DNA from: RBC038 sp041390625
GTDB taxonomy: Bacteria > Chloroflexota > Dehalococcoidia > UBA2979
Direction: 5' to 3'
DNA: 64,000 bases
Assembly: GCA_041390625.1 (NCBI GenBank)
Contig: JAWKPM010000008.1
Coordinates: forward strand, 124,001-188,000
A program made the translations under genes and the position numbers. Numbering within the stretch: the stretch's first letter is position 1; each line of letters opens with the position of its first letter. Under the pieces are notes generated by a model, which saw nothing but the letters and a program-made list of their open reading frames with translations, had not been told where the DNA came from and ran no database searches. Below, piece after piece: positions 54,916 through 62,303 of the stretch.

Positions 54916-55584
54916 ATGCCGGACACGAAGCGCATCGTCATCCTCGCGAACTCCGACAAGCCGGGTGGGCGTTGTGTCGCTGGCATCGAGCTGAGTGACC
55001 CTCCCCAGTTGATCAGGCCTGTGAGCGCGAGATTGAGCCAAGAACTCTCATGGGATGAGCGTCGCTACGAGGATGGAACGGAACCAGCCCTCCTCGATTT
55101 GGTAGACATTCGGATCACCCAGCATCTCCCGACCACGGTTCAGCAGGAAAACTGGCTCATCGACCCAACTGGGCGGTGGGTGAAGGTCGGGCATCTTGGC
55201 GCCCGAGATCTCGACAACCTCGTCTACTCGCAAACCGGGCCTCTCTGGGCGAACGAGGGCTCGTCCAGGAACGGACTTCGTAACCGCTTCTCTCAAGCGA
55301 ATGCCTTGGGGGCGAAAGATTCGCTTCGACTTCTAAAGCCGTCCGAGCTCAGCGTCCACGTCGAAGATGGATGGAACGGCCGAGAGCTGAACGGCGAGTT
55401 CACTTTTGACGGCTCGGTCTACAAGCTGCGTATCACCGATCCAGAATTCACTGGTGCATGGGCTCAAGCGGAGCACGGGACCTACGCAATTGAGGACGCA
55501 TACGTCACGGTTAGCGTGACAGAGCCGTTTCTCGACGGTAACCACTACAAGGTGATAGCCGCCATCATCGAGAAGGGCGTGTAG
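54916..55584 (+). CDS. Dual-OB domain protein, 222 aa
   Basis: The sequence matches the 'dual OB domain-containing protein' pattern: RIVILANSDKPGGRCVAGIE, RPVSARLSQELSWDERRYED, LLDLVDIRITQHLPTTVQQE, and NWLIDPTGRWVKVG. Two OB folds suggest nucleic-acid or nucleotide binding. Such genes often stand beside DUF488 genes, as here. ATG has GGAGG upstream and follows the methyltransferase by 12 bases. The next gene starts two bases after its stop. It may help in target DNA recognition. Confidence 0.7.
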   Translation: MPDTKRIVILANSDKPGGRCVAGIELSDPPQLIRPVSARLSQELSWDERRYEDGTEPALLDLVDIRITQHLPTTVQQENWLIDPTGRWVKVGHLGARDLDNLVYSQTGPLWANEGSSRNGLRNRFSQANALGAKDSLRLLKPSELSVHVEDGWNGRELNGEFTFDGSVYKLRITDPEFTGAWAQAEHGTYAIEDAYVTVSVTEPFLDGNHYKVIAAIIEKGV

Positions 55585-55585
55585 C

Positions 55586-56188
55586 GTGCTCCTGACGATT
55601 GGCCACTCGACGCGGGGCTTGGGCTCGTTTCTCGAACTGCTCGTCAGTTACCAAGTGACAGCCGTCGCTGACGTTCGGTCGGTTCCATTCAGCCGTTGGA
55701 CTCCGCAGTTCAACCAGGAGGGCCTTCGGGCGGCTCTCAAACAGCGTGGGATCGCGTATGTGTTTCTGGGCACGGAGCTCGGCGCACGCAGCGACGATCC
55801 CTCAAGCTACGTCGAAGGCAGAGTCCAGTACCGGCGACTCGCAGAGTCGAAGATCTTTCAGCAGGGCATCAAGAGGCTGCTCGAGGGCAGCGAGACTCAG
55901 CGCATCGCCGTCATGTGTGCTGAGGGCGAGCCGCTCGACTGCCACCGGACAATCCTCGTCGCGCGCGAGCTGGATTCCGCTGGCGCTGACGTAGCCCACA
56001 TCCTCCCGGACGGCAGCCTTGAGCCCCATCAGGCATCTATTCGTCGGCTCATGAAGCGCCTCCGCCTGCTCCAACCTGCCTTCTTTGAGTCACCGCAAGG
56101 CCTCGAAGACCGCGCGTACGCTGAGCAAGAGCGCCGGATCGCATACGTCCGAACGAGTGGCGAGACCGAGTTCGAGGCCCAGGCATGA
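55586..56188 (+). CDS. DUF488 protein A, 200 aa
   Basis: DUF488 pattern: LLTIGHSTRGLGSFLELLVS, VADVRSVPFSRWTPQFNQEG, and IAVMCAEGEPLDCHRTILV, with Cys and CHR in the likely active or binding site. GTG at 55586 starts two bases after the previous stop; the next gene overlaps its stop by four bases. DUF488 members are uncharacterised; the Asp-Val-Arg and CHR residues suggest an enzyme. Presence in a defence operon is known but unexplained. Confidence 0.85.
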   Translation: MLLTIGHSTRGLGSFLELLVSYQVTAVADVRSVPFSRWTPQFNQEGLRAALKQRGIAYVFLGTELGARSDDPSSYVEGRVQYRRLAESKIFQQGIKRLLEGSETQRIAVMCAEGEPLDCHRTILVARELDSAGADVAHILPDGSLEPHQASIRRLMKRLRLLQPAFFESPQGLEDRAYAEQERRIAYVRTSGETEFEAQA

Positions 56189-56622
56189 GAGTCTGGACCA
56201 TCGGGTTCACGAAAACGTCGGCCGAGCGCTTCTTCGAACAGTTGAAGTCATCCGGAGCTACGCACGTCGTCGACGTGAGACTCCACAACGTCTCGCAGCT
56301 TGCCGGCTTCGCGAAGCGCGATGACCTCTCGTACTTCCTCAGGACGATTTGCGGCATGGGATATGTCCACGAGCCGCGACTCGCGCCGACCACGGAGATG
56401 CTGGACGACTACCGCAAGAAGCGCTCGACATGGGACGAATACGAGGGGCAATTCCTCGCGCTCCTGAGCGCGCGCTCAATCGAGTCCAACGTCTCGCACG
56501 ACACGATTGCCGGCGGCGTGCTGCTGTGCAGTGAGGACAAGCCTGAGCGATGTCATCGGCGTCTCGTCGCGGAGTACCTCTCGCGCCAGTGGGGCGACGT
56601 GGAGATCACGCACCTGACTTAA
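56185..56622 (+). CDS. DUF488 protein B, 145 aa
   Basis: Second DUF488 in tandem: VWTIGFTKTSAERFFEQLKS, VVDVRLHNVSQLAGFAKRDD, and VLLCSEDKPERCHRRLVAE. The same DVR and CHR positions as in protein A but shorter by about 55 residues at the end. ATGA overlap with the previous gene. The pair may form a heterodimer. AAGGAG follows the TAA stop and serves the DUF499 gene. Confidence 0.85.
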   Translation: MRVWTIGFTKTSAERFFEQLKSSGATHVVDVRLHNVSQLAGFAKRDDLSYFLRTICGMGYVHEPRLAPTTEMLDDYRKKRSTWDEYEGQFLALLSARSIESNVSHDTIAGGVLLCSEDKPERCHRRLVAEYLSRQWGDVEITHLT

Positions 56623-56633
56623 GGAGCCAACCC

Positions 56634-59600
56634 ATGGCGACCACGAACCGCGACCGCGTGGGCAGGGCGATGGACCTCTTGAAGGAGGGGCTTGCACCCT
56701 TCGTCGAACGCGAGTTTCCATCTGGGTCGGATGTCGCGCGCTACCTCGACGACCCTTTGGTCGCCCGGAAGTCGGTTGCGGACTGGGATGTGGCGGCCCT
56801 CCTACGGATCATGTGGGAGGCTTGGAACGCCGTCTTCGCGCGCACGCTCGGGCGCGCCGAGCGCTCGATGGTGCAGGAACTCCGCGACTGGCGGAACAGG
56901 TGGGCCCACCAGGAGCCCTTCTCGGGCGACGACACTTACCGCGTGCTGGACTCCATCGAGCGGTTGCTGACCGCGGTGTCGGCTGCACCTCAGGCCGAGG
57001 AAGTCGAGAAGATGAAGGCCGAGCTTCTGCGCGTCCGCTTCGATGAGCAGACGCGAAGCGAGAAGCGGAAGGCCGGCGGCACTCTCATCGAACCTGCGGC
57101 GGCCGGCTCGCTGAAGCCATGGCGCGAAGTCGTGACGCCTCACGCGGATGTCGCCAGCGGACGCTACCAGCAGGCCGAGTTCGCCGCTGATCTGTGGCAG
57201 GTCCATCTGGGTGAGGGTACGGACGAGTATCGCGACCCCGTCGAGTTCTTCCGTCGGACGTTCCTCACCGAGAGCCTGAAACGCCTCTTGGTCGGGGGCG
57301 TGCAGCGCATCAGCGGACAGGGCGGTGACCCGGTCGTTCAGCTCCAGACGAACTTCGGTGGGGGCAAGACTCACTCAATGCTCGCCCTGTATCACCTCTT
57401 CTCGGGCGTCCCGACGAGCGACCTCGCCGGCCTCGACGAGGTGCTTGCTGAGGCGAACGTCGCGGAGCTCCCGAGTGCTCGGCGTGTCGTGCTGGTCGGG
57501 AACAAGATCTCTCCCGGCAATCCAATCACCAAGCCGGACGGCACCGTCGTTCACACCCTCTGGGGGGAGCTCGCCTACCAACTGGGTGGTGCCGAGGCGT
57601 ACGCGCGCATCGCCGCCGATGACGAACGCGCCACAAGTCCCGGCGACAAGCTGCGGGAGCTCTTCAACGACTACGGGCCGTGCCTCATCCTCATCGACGA
57701 GTGGGTCGCCTACGCACGCCAGCTCCACGATGCGCCGGACCTGCCAGGGGGAACGTTCGATACGCAGTTCACGTTCGCGCAGGCACTAACCGAGTCCGCC
57801 AAGATCGCGAAGAACTGCCTCCTCTTGATCTCGCTACCCGCCTCGGACACGGCTGGCTCTCCGCACACGCAGGCAGACGATGTCGAGGTCGGGGGCATCC
57901 GCGGCCGTGAGGCCCTCGACCGGCTACGCAACGTGGTCGGCCGTGTCGAGTCTTCATGGCGTCCCGCGAGCGCCGAGGAGGGCTTCGAAATCGTGCGTCG
58001 GCGTCTGTTTGAGCCGCTCGCCGGTGACCTCTATCGGCAGCGCGACCTCACGGCCCGCGGATTCGCCGAGCTCTATCAATCTCAGAAGGGTGAGTTTCCA
58101 CCCGAATGCAGCACGTCCGACTACGAGAAGCGTATCCAAGCGGCCTACCCGATCCATCCCGAGATCTTCGACCGCCTGTACACGGACTGGTCGGCGCTCG
58201 TGAAGTTCCAGCGGACTCGTGGTGTCCTGCGTCTGATGGCAGCGGTGATTCACAGCCTCTGGGAGAAGGGAGACCGCAACCCACTGATTCTCCCGTCGAC
58301 CGTCCCAATCGACGACTCCCGCGTCCAGTTCGAGTTGACGCGCTACCTTTCCGACAACTGGGTCCCGATCATCGAGAGAGACGTCGACGGTCCGAGTTCC
58401 CTGCCGGTCCAGATCGACAATCAGGTGGCGAATCTCGGGAAGCTGCAGGCCACGAGGCGGGTTGCCCGCACGATCTACCTAGGCTCGGCACCTACGATTG
58501 ACGCTGCGCACCGTGGCCTCGAGGACCGTCGCGTTCGGCTAGGCTGCGTGATGCCGGGTGAATCCCCGCAAGTGTTCGGCGACGCGGTCCGGCGTCTCGC
58601 CGCTTCGGCGATGTACCTCTACCAGGACGGCCCGCGCTACTGGTACTCCACGCAGCCAACCGTCACGAAACTCGCGGATGACCTGGCGCAACAGCTCATT
58701 CGGAACCAAGACGCCATTCACGCGGAACTTGTCCGGCGCCTCGAACTAGACCTCGGCTTCAAGCCACGCGATGACGCGCGGCGAGGCGACTTCGCCAGGG
58801 TGCACCCGCTTCCGCGCGACGGGGGCGAGGTTCCCGATGACCTCGAGACGAAACTCGTTGTGCTCGATATCGACCACCCTTACTCCCGTGACGGGGAGAA
58901 CTTGGCAGAGGTTGCGGCGAAGGCGATCCTCGAGTCGCGCGGCAGCGCACCGCGCAGCTACCGCAACACCATCGCCTTCCTCGCCGCCGACAAGGTGCGA
59001 CTTCAGGACCTCGACGACGCGTTGCGGCGCTACCTCGCTTGGCAGTCAATCCTCGACGATCGCGTCACCCTCGACCTCGAGCCGAGCCAAGTGAAGCAGG
59101 CTGAGATGCAGCGGGACGCGGCCGACAACACCGTGTCGGCGCGTCTCCCCGAGACCTACCAGTGGGTGATGGTTCCGCTCCAGAAGGACCCACAGGCGCC
59201 ACTCCAGTGGCAAGCATCGCGACTGAGCGGAACTGATCCACTCGCCGTTCGTGCAAGCAAGAAGCTCCGCAGCGAGGACCTCTTGGTCACAACCCTCGGG
59301 GCCACGATCGTCCGCAAGGCCCTAGATGACGTCCCGCTCTGGCGAGGCGATCACGTTGATGTCCGGCAACTCGTGCAGGACTTCGCCCAGCAGCTGTACC
59401 TCCCGAGGGTGTCGAAGCCGACCGTCCTCGCGGACGCACTTCGAGCCGGCGTCGCATCGCTGGTGTGGCAGATGGACACGTTCGCTTATGCCGAGTCGTT
59501 CGACGCGGAGGCCAAGCGGTACCTTGGCCTCCGAGGGGGACAGCAACTCACGCTCGCGCCGGATGATCCCGGCGTAATCGTGATGGCCGAAGTAGCTCAG

Positions 59601-59975
59601 CGACAGATCGAAGTTGACTCGGCCGCTTCGCCACCGACAGGCGGCCCGCCGGGAGCAACCGATCACAGCAGTGCTTCCACTGGCACGGGGAGCTTCACCA
59701 AGCAGGACGATGAGCCGACGCCTCCAGGTGCAACGTCCCTTCGCCGCTACCACGGATCCGTACGGCTTGACCCTGCGCGCGTTGGTCGTGATGCCCCTGA
59801 GATCGCTGCAGAAGTCATCTCGCACCTCGTCGGAGTCGTCGGGGCCGAGGTGACCGTCATTCTGGACATCGAGGCCCGACTGCCCGATGGCGCATCGGAG
59901 CAGGTCGTCCGAACGGTAACCGAGAATGGGCGGACTCTGAAGTTCGATGAGGGCTCCGGATTCGAACGCGAGTGA
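56634..59975 (+). CDS. HEPN - DUF499 AAA-type ATPase, 1113 aa
   Basis: The first 115 residues are a Swt1-like HEPN domain: NRDRVGRAMDLLKEGLAPFV, then DWRNRWAHQEPFSG with the RxxxxH motif (Arg87, His92), the hallmark of HEPN RNases. DUF499 follows with NFGGGKTHSMLALYHLF (Walker A, about 240-256), LILIDEWVAYARQLHD (Walker B, about 351-366) and a long helical C-terminal half. ATG at 56634 has AAGGAG seven bases upstream. DUF499 ATPases accompany DUF1156 methyltransferases; the HEPN domain suggests RNA cleavage. It ends the main operon; the next frame overlaps its stop. Confidence 0.9.
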   Translation: MATTNRDRVGRAMDLLKEGLAPFVEREFPSGSDVARYLDDPLVARKSVADWDVAALLRIMWEAWNAVFARTLGRAERSMVQELRDWRNRWAHQEPFSGDDTYRVLDSIERLLTAVSAAPQAEEVEKMKAELLRVRFDEQTRSEKRKAGGTLIEPAAAGSLKPWREVVTPHADVASGRYQQAEFAADLWQVHLGEGTDEYRDPVEFFRRTFLTESLKRLLVGGVQRISGQGGDPVVQLQTNFGGGKTHSMLALYHLFSGVPTSDLAGLDEVLAEANVAELPSARRVVLVGNKISPGNPITKPDGTVVHTLWGELAYQLGGAEAYARIAADDERATSPGDKLRELFNDYGPCLILIDEWVAYARQLHDAPDLPGGTFDTQFTFAQALTESAKIAKNCLLLISLPASDTAGSPHTQADDVEVGGIRGREALDRLRNVVGRVESSWRPASAEEGFEIVRRRLFEPLAGDLYRQRDLTARGFAELYQSQKGEFPPECSTSDYEKRIQAAYPIHPEIFDRLYTDWSALVKFQRTRGVLRLMAAVIHSLWEKGDRNPLILPSTVPIDDSRVQFELTRYLSDNWVPIIERDVDGPSSLPVQIDNQVANLGKLQATRRVARTIYLGSAPTIDAAHRGLEDRRVRLGCVMPGESPQVFGDAVRRLAASAMYLYQDGPRYWYSTQPTVTKLADDLAQQLIRNQDAIHAELVRRLELDLGFKPRDDARRGDFARVHPLPRDGGEVPDDLETKLVVLDIDHPYSRDGENLAEVAAKAILESRGSAPRSYRNTIAFLAADKVRLQDLDDALRRYLAWQSILDDRVTLDLEPSQVKQAEMQRDAADNTVSARLPETYQWVMVPLQKDPQAPLQWQASRLSGTDPLAVRASKKLRSEDLLVTTLGATIVRKALDDVPLWRGDHVDVRQLVQDFAQQLYLPRVSKPTVLADALRAGVASLVWQMDTFAYAESFDAEAKRYLGLRGGQQLTLAPDDPGVIVMAEVAQRQIEVDSAASPPTGGPPGATDHSSASTGTGSFTKQDDEPTPPGATSLRRYHGSVRLDPARVGRDAPEIAAEVISHLVGVVGAEVTVILDIEARLPDGASEQVVRTVTENGRTLKFDEGSGFERE

Positions 59976-60214
59976 TCCTCCTTGATCGACCGTTGAAGTG
60001 CGGCTGTCTAGCGGACGAGTTCGGAGCTCGCAAACGAGGCCGGGCTTCTACTGCCGCGCAGGCGGGTGCATTTGGCTCTTCGCCGCACAGCCCGAACGGG
60101 CAGGCGCGTGTTGGGACAGTCTCTGGAGCCAAAGGGCGTGCGGAATCACGCGTGGTCAGCACTGGCCGAGAACGTCCATGCCATGCTCGGGGAACACAGA
60201 TAGAGGATCGATGA
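59972..60214 (+). CDS. Possible small coupled gene, 80 aa
   Basis: GTG at 59972 overlaps the DUF499 stop (GTGA), and its own stop overlaps the ATG of the next frame (ATGATG). The coupling at both ends argues for a real gene; the low-complexity, basic sequence (KRGRASTAAQAGAFGSSPHS) and weak third-base GC bias argue against it. No homology recognised. Confidence 0.35.
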   Translation: MILLDRPLKCGCLADEFGARKRGRASTAAQAGAFGSSPHSPNGQARVGTVSGAKGRAESRVVSTGRERPCHARGTQIEDR

Positions 60215-60399
60215 TGCCCACATCGAACAGACCAAGCGAGCCGGTGCGCGTGGACCAATCCGAGAAACTTCAGTACCCGGACCGCGGGGTCGTGTTCCGG
60301 CCTAGTGAGATGCCGGACAAGGAGGCCGACGAGATCTTCGTCGCCGCGATCAACCACCAGATCGAGATCCACCAGAAGCAGCGCGATGACTCAGCATGA
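60211..60399 (+). CDS. Small acidic protein at the end of the operon, 62 aa
   Basis: Not recognised. ATG at 60211 (or 60214) with GAGG a few bases before it. The sequence (EKLQYPDRGVVFRPSEMPDK, then EADEIFVAAINHQIEIHQKQ) is acidic and helical and looks like a conserved small protein. It may be an antitoxin-like or regulatory partner of the DUF499 protein. A terminator-like hairpin follows. Confidence 0.45.
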   Translation: MMPTSNRPSEPVRVDQSEKLQYPDRGVVFRPSEMPDKEADEIFVAAINHQIEIHQKQRDDSA

Positions 60400-60475
60400 A
60401 GACCCGCCGCAGCCCGTGTTCGCTAGTCCTGAATCTCATCGCGCCCGAGCCGTCCTGACTCGTGCCCCAACCTGT

Positions 60476-60493
60476 GCTGCGCGCTAGCGCAGC
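60476..60493. terminator. Stem-loop between convergent genes at the end of the defence operon
   Basis: GCTGCGC, GCTA loop, GCGCAGC (perfect 7-bp stem). It lies between the plus-strand operon end (60399) and the minus-strand gene end (60508), so it can serve both. Confidence 0.45.
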
Positions 60494-60507
60494 GCGACGC
60501 CCCGTGG

Positions 60508-61095
60508 TCAGGACCACTTGGGCGACGTGCACGCATCGAGGATCGTCTGCGCCGCCTCCCCCAGGTCGACGGAATCCAAGCCGACAACTAGGACCGCCTT
60601 CAGCGCATCGAACGGATCACCCGGTATCCAACGCGCGTAGTCCCGTTCGTACGGCAGCTCCCGCCGTGGGTCCCCATCCGGAAGGCGCGTGAGCCACAGC
60701 CAGTTGCCGTCCTTGCTTCGCATCTCGGTCGGGAACAGTCGCTTCAGCGCCTGTAGCTCCTCCTGTGGAAGGTTGGCAGGAACCTCCCGGTAGGTGGGAA
60801 CTAGGGCACTGGGGTCCAGGACCAGCACGACCTTCTTCGCTCCACCGTACCGGAGCACCTTGCCGAGGTCCCTGTCCACGAAGATCGGCGAGTCGGTCGG
60901 CCTCACCTCGATGCCACTCGAGGCGATCGCGTCCATCTGGTCGAATGACGCCGCGTGCCAAACTCCGAGAATCTTGCGCCGCAATAGGTCTACCGCGAGC
61001 TCCGACGCTACCCCAGCAAGGGCATCCCACTCCTCTTCCCTCTGCGACAGAGAGACGACGAACACAGGGCACGGGGACGATGCGATCTGTTCCAC
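60508..61095 (-). CDS. Unknown protein near the right end of the element, 195 aa
   Basis: Not recognised. GTG at 61095 has GGGAGG seven bases upstream, a better start than TTG at 61155. Mixed alpha/beta: VFVVSLSQREEEWDALAGVA, IVWHAASFDQ-type WHAASFDQMDAIASSGIEVR, PTDSPIFVDRDLGKVLRYGG and AKKVVLVLDPSALVPTYREV. The HAASFDQ, fixed-size and Tyr-rich pattern loosely recalls small ADP-ribosyltransferase or RES-type toxins, but no certain motif is present. It is the last clear gene in the element and faces inward. Confidence 0.65.
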   Translation of the reverse strand: MEQIASSPCPVFVVSLSQREEEWDALAGVASELAVDLLRRKILGVWHAASFDQMDAIASSGIEVRPTDSPIFVDRDLGKVLRYGGAKKVVLVLDPSALVPTYREVPANLPQEELQALKRLFPTEMRSKDGNWLWLTRLPDGDPRRELPYERDYARWIPGDPFDALKAVLVVGLDSVDLGEAAQTILDACTSPKWS

Positions 61096-61365
61096 GTCGC
61101 TACCTCCCTCAGCCGCGAGCAACGCGCTGAGTGAGCGTCGCCGGTTGCCGCACAAGCGACGGGAAGCCGGTGGACCCCGACGCCGCCCTCCTCAGTCGAG
61201 AGACGACCTCGACCGCCAGGCCACGCAGCAGTCACAGACCCTTGCCGGACCATGCGCGGCCAACGCCTTCATGCTGCACGCAGAACCGCACGACTCACAG
61301 CGGATAACTGGGTCGATTTCGCTCGGATCGCCGAACGTGCTGCTACAGCGCTCAGGCCCGGATAG
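61096..61365 (-). other. Element right end: no complete gene; Cys-rich open frame fragment at 61192-61320
   Basis: On the minus strand, 61320-61192 reads IRCESCGSACSMKALAAHG then PARVCDCCVAWRSRSSLD and stops. The CxxCxxxC...CxCC spacing looks like a zinc-binding end of a protein. Its frame runs upstream through the attachment repeat without a good start, so it may be a gene cut by the integration event. The rest of the stretch shows nothing. Confidence 0.35.
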
Positions 61366-61405
61366 TTGGAAGGCAGACGCTCTGCCAGCTGAGCTACCCC
61401 CGCGC
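61366..61405 (-). repeat. Right attachment repeat (attR): tRNA-Gly 5'-half fragment
   Basis: Identical to 26261-26300. It carries the tRNA-Gly 5' half (minus strand, 5' end at 61403) but lacks the 3' half, so it cannot make a tRNA. It marks the right border of the element; the DNA beyond 61405 is chromosomal. Confidence 0.88.
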
Positions 61406-61455
61406 GACGCCGGGCCTCGAGGTGGGCGCACTTGAGCGCCATCGAGGTGCGGACA

Positions 61456-61484
61456 ACGATAGGTCCGCCGCACTTCGATCTCAA
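61456..61484 (-). promoter_or_regulatory. Original leftward promoter-like element upstream of the tRNA fragment, also an integrase N-terminus echo
   Basis: On the minus strand: -35 TTGAGA (61484-61479), 17 bases, -10 TATCGT (61461-61456), 53 bases before the 5' end of the tRNA fragment. About 37 of 40 bases match the integrase start region at 26441-26481. On the plus strand it reads TIGPPHFDLNIS, like TIGPPDFDLNIT of the integrase. Confidence 0.5.
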
Positions 61485-61536
61485 CATCTCGCGAGGGCGA
61501 CGGCCTCGCCGGGCGCGAGGAACGACGCTCGAGGCG

Positions 61537-62193
61537 TCAGTTGAGCTCGGCGACCTCGCCCGTCGTGACGTACAGCGCGCGCTCGGCGATGTTCGTAGCC
61601 CGATCGGCGACGCGCTCGATGTTGTGCACGATCCAGAGCGTCTCCGCGCAGGCCTCGAACGCGTCTGCGACGCGTTCCCTATCGACGATTCTCGCGAAGA
61701 TCTCTTGTTGCGCGGCATCGACGGCCTCGTCCTGGCGAGCGAGGTCACGAGCCACCGCCGCGTCACGCTCGAGGAGTGCGCTGACCGCACTACGGAGCAT
61801 CGCGCGGGCCTGCTCTCCCATCGACTGGATGTCGCCCAAGAACGGCAGTGAAGCGTCACCCGGGATGTCCGAGGCGATGCGAGCGATCGCGACCGCGTAG
61901 TCACCGACCCGCTCGAGTTCGGTCGCCGCGAACAGCGCGGCCACGGTCAGACGGAGATCTCCGGCGACCGGCGCCTGCTCGGCGAGCAGCCGGACGCATT
62001 CCTGCTCGAGCTCGTGACGTCGCATGTTGATCGCGTGGTCGCCCTCGACGATGTCGTTCGCCAGCGAGGCGTCCCGGGACTCCAGCACGCCGAACGCCTC
62101 GCCGAGGCGCTCGTCCACGTCCTCCGCAAGCGTGCGGATGTCACGCTGCAGCGATTCGAGCTGTTCGACAAAGTGCACGCGAGACGCGGTCAT
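61537..62193 (-). CDS. phoU: Phosphate transport regulator PhoU
   Basis: 218 aa, two repeated three-helix bundles. Both carry the metal-binding E/DxxxD pattern: ELERVGDYAVAIARIASDIP in the first repeat and NIERVADRATNIAERALYV in the second. PhoU links the Pst transporter to the PhoR sensor kinase and represses phosphate uptake when phosphate is plentiful. ATG with GGGAG upstream. It follows pstB on the same strand with a 110-base gap and is part of the pst operon. It lies outside the mobile element. Confidence 0.95.
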   Translation of the reverse strand: MTASRVHFVEQLESLQRDIRTLAEDVDERLGEAFGVLESRDASLANDIVEGDHAINMRRHELEQECVRLLAEQAPVAGDLRLTVAALFAATELERVGDYAVAIARIASDIPGDASLPFLGDIQSMGEQARAMLRSAVSALLERDAAVARDLARQDEAVDAAQQEIFARIVDRERVADAFEACAETLWIVHNIERVADRATNIAERALYVTTGEVAELN

Positions 62194-62303
62194 CGGGCTC
62201 CCCTTTCGCCGGCCAGTGGCAGGCTAGTGCCCGATTGTTAACGTCCGAGGTGAAGACCCTCGACTCGCACCGCCGCGTCGACGAAACCCCGAGTAATTGG
62301 CGG

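Larger units (their letters stand above)
26261..61405. mobile_element. 35-kb integrated genomic element at tRNA-Gly with defence cargo
   Basis: Bounded by the 40-bp direct repeat. A tyrosine recombinase gene starts 121 bases inside the left repeat. A primase-helicase (29101-31500) and small element-type genes form the left module. Cargo runs from 33243 to 60400: an unknown gene, GmrSD-like nuclease, PD-(D/E)XK fusion, AddB/AddA and the SNF2/GTPase/methyltransferase/DUF499 operon. There is no relaxase, type IV secretion, capsid or terminase large subunit, so the element is neither a visible ICE nor a prophage; it may be a satellite or a mobilisable island. Base composition is a little less GC-rich than the flanks in places (36700-37100, 53550-53900). 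Confidence 0.88.

Noticed and set aside
46177..59975. Canonical DISARM, BREX or Pgl system
   Set aside because: No DUF1998 helicase partner, phospholipase-D gene, PglZ phosphatase or BrxL/Lon protease is present; only the helicase and methyltransferase parts are shared.
26261..61405. Prophage or conjugative element
   Set aside because: No capsid, portal, tail, large terminase, relaxase or type IV secretion gene is visible.
61432..61851. 139-aa plus-strand gene opposite phoU
   Set aside because: Only the first 20 codons resemble anything (the integrase start); the rest is antisense to phoU.
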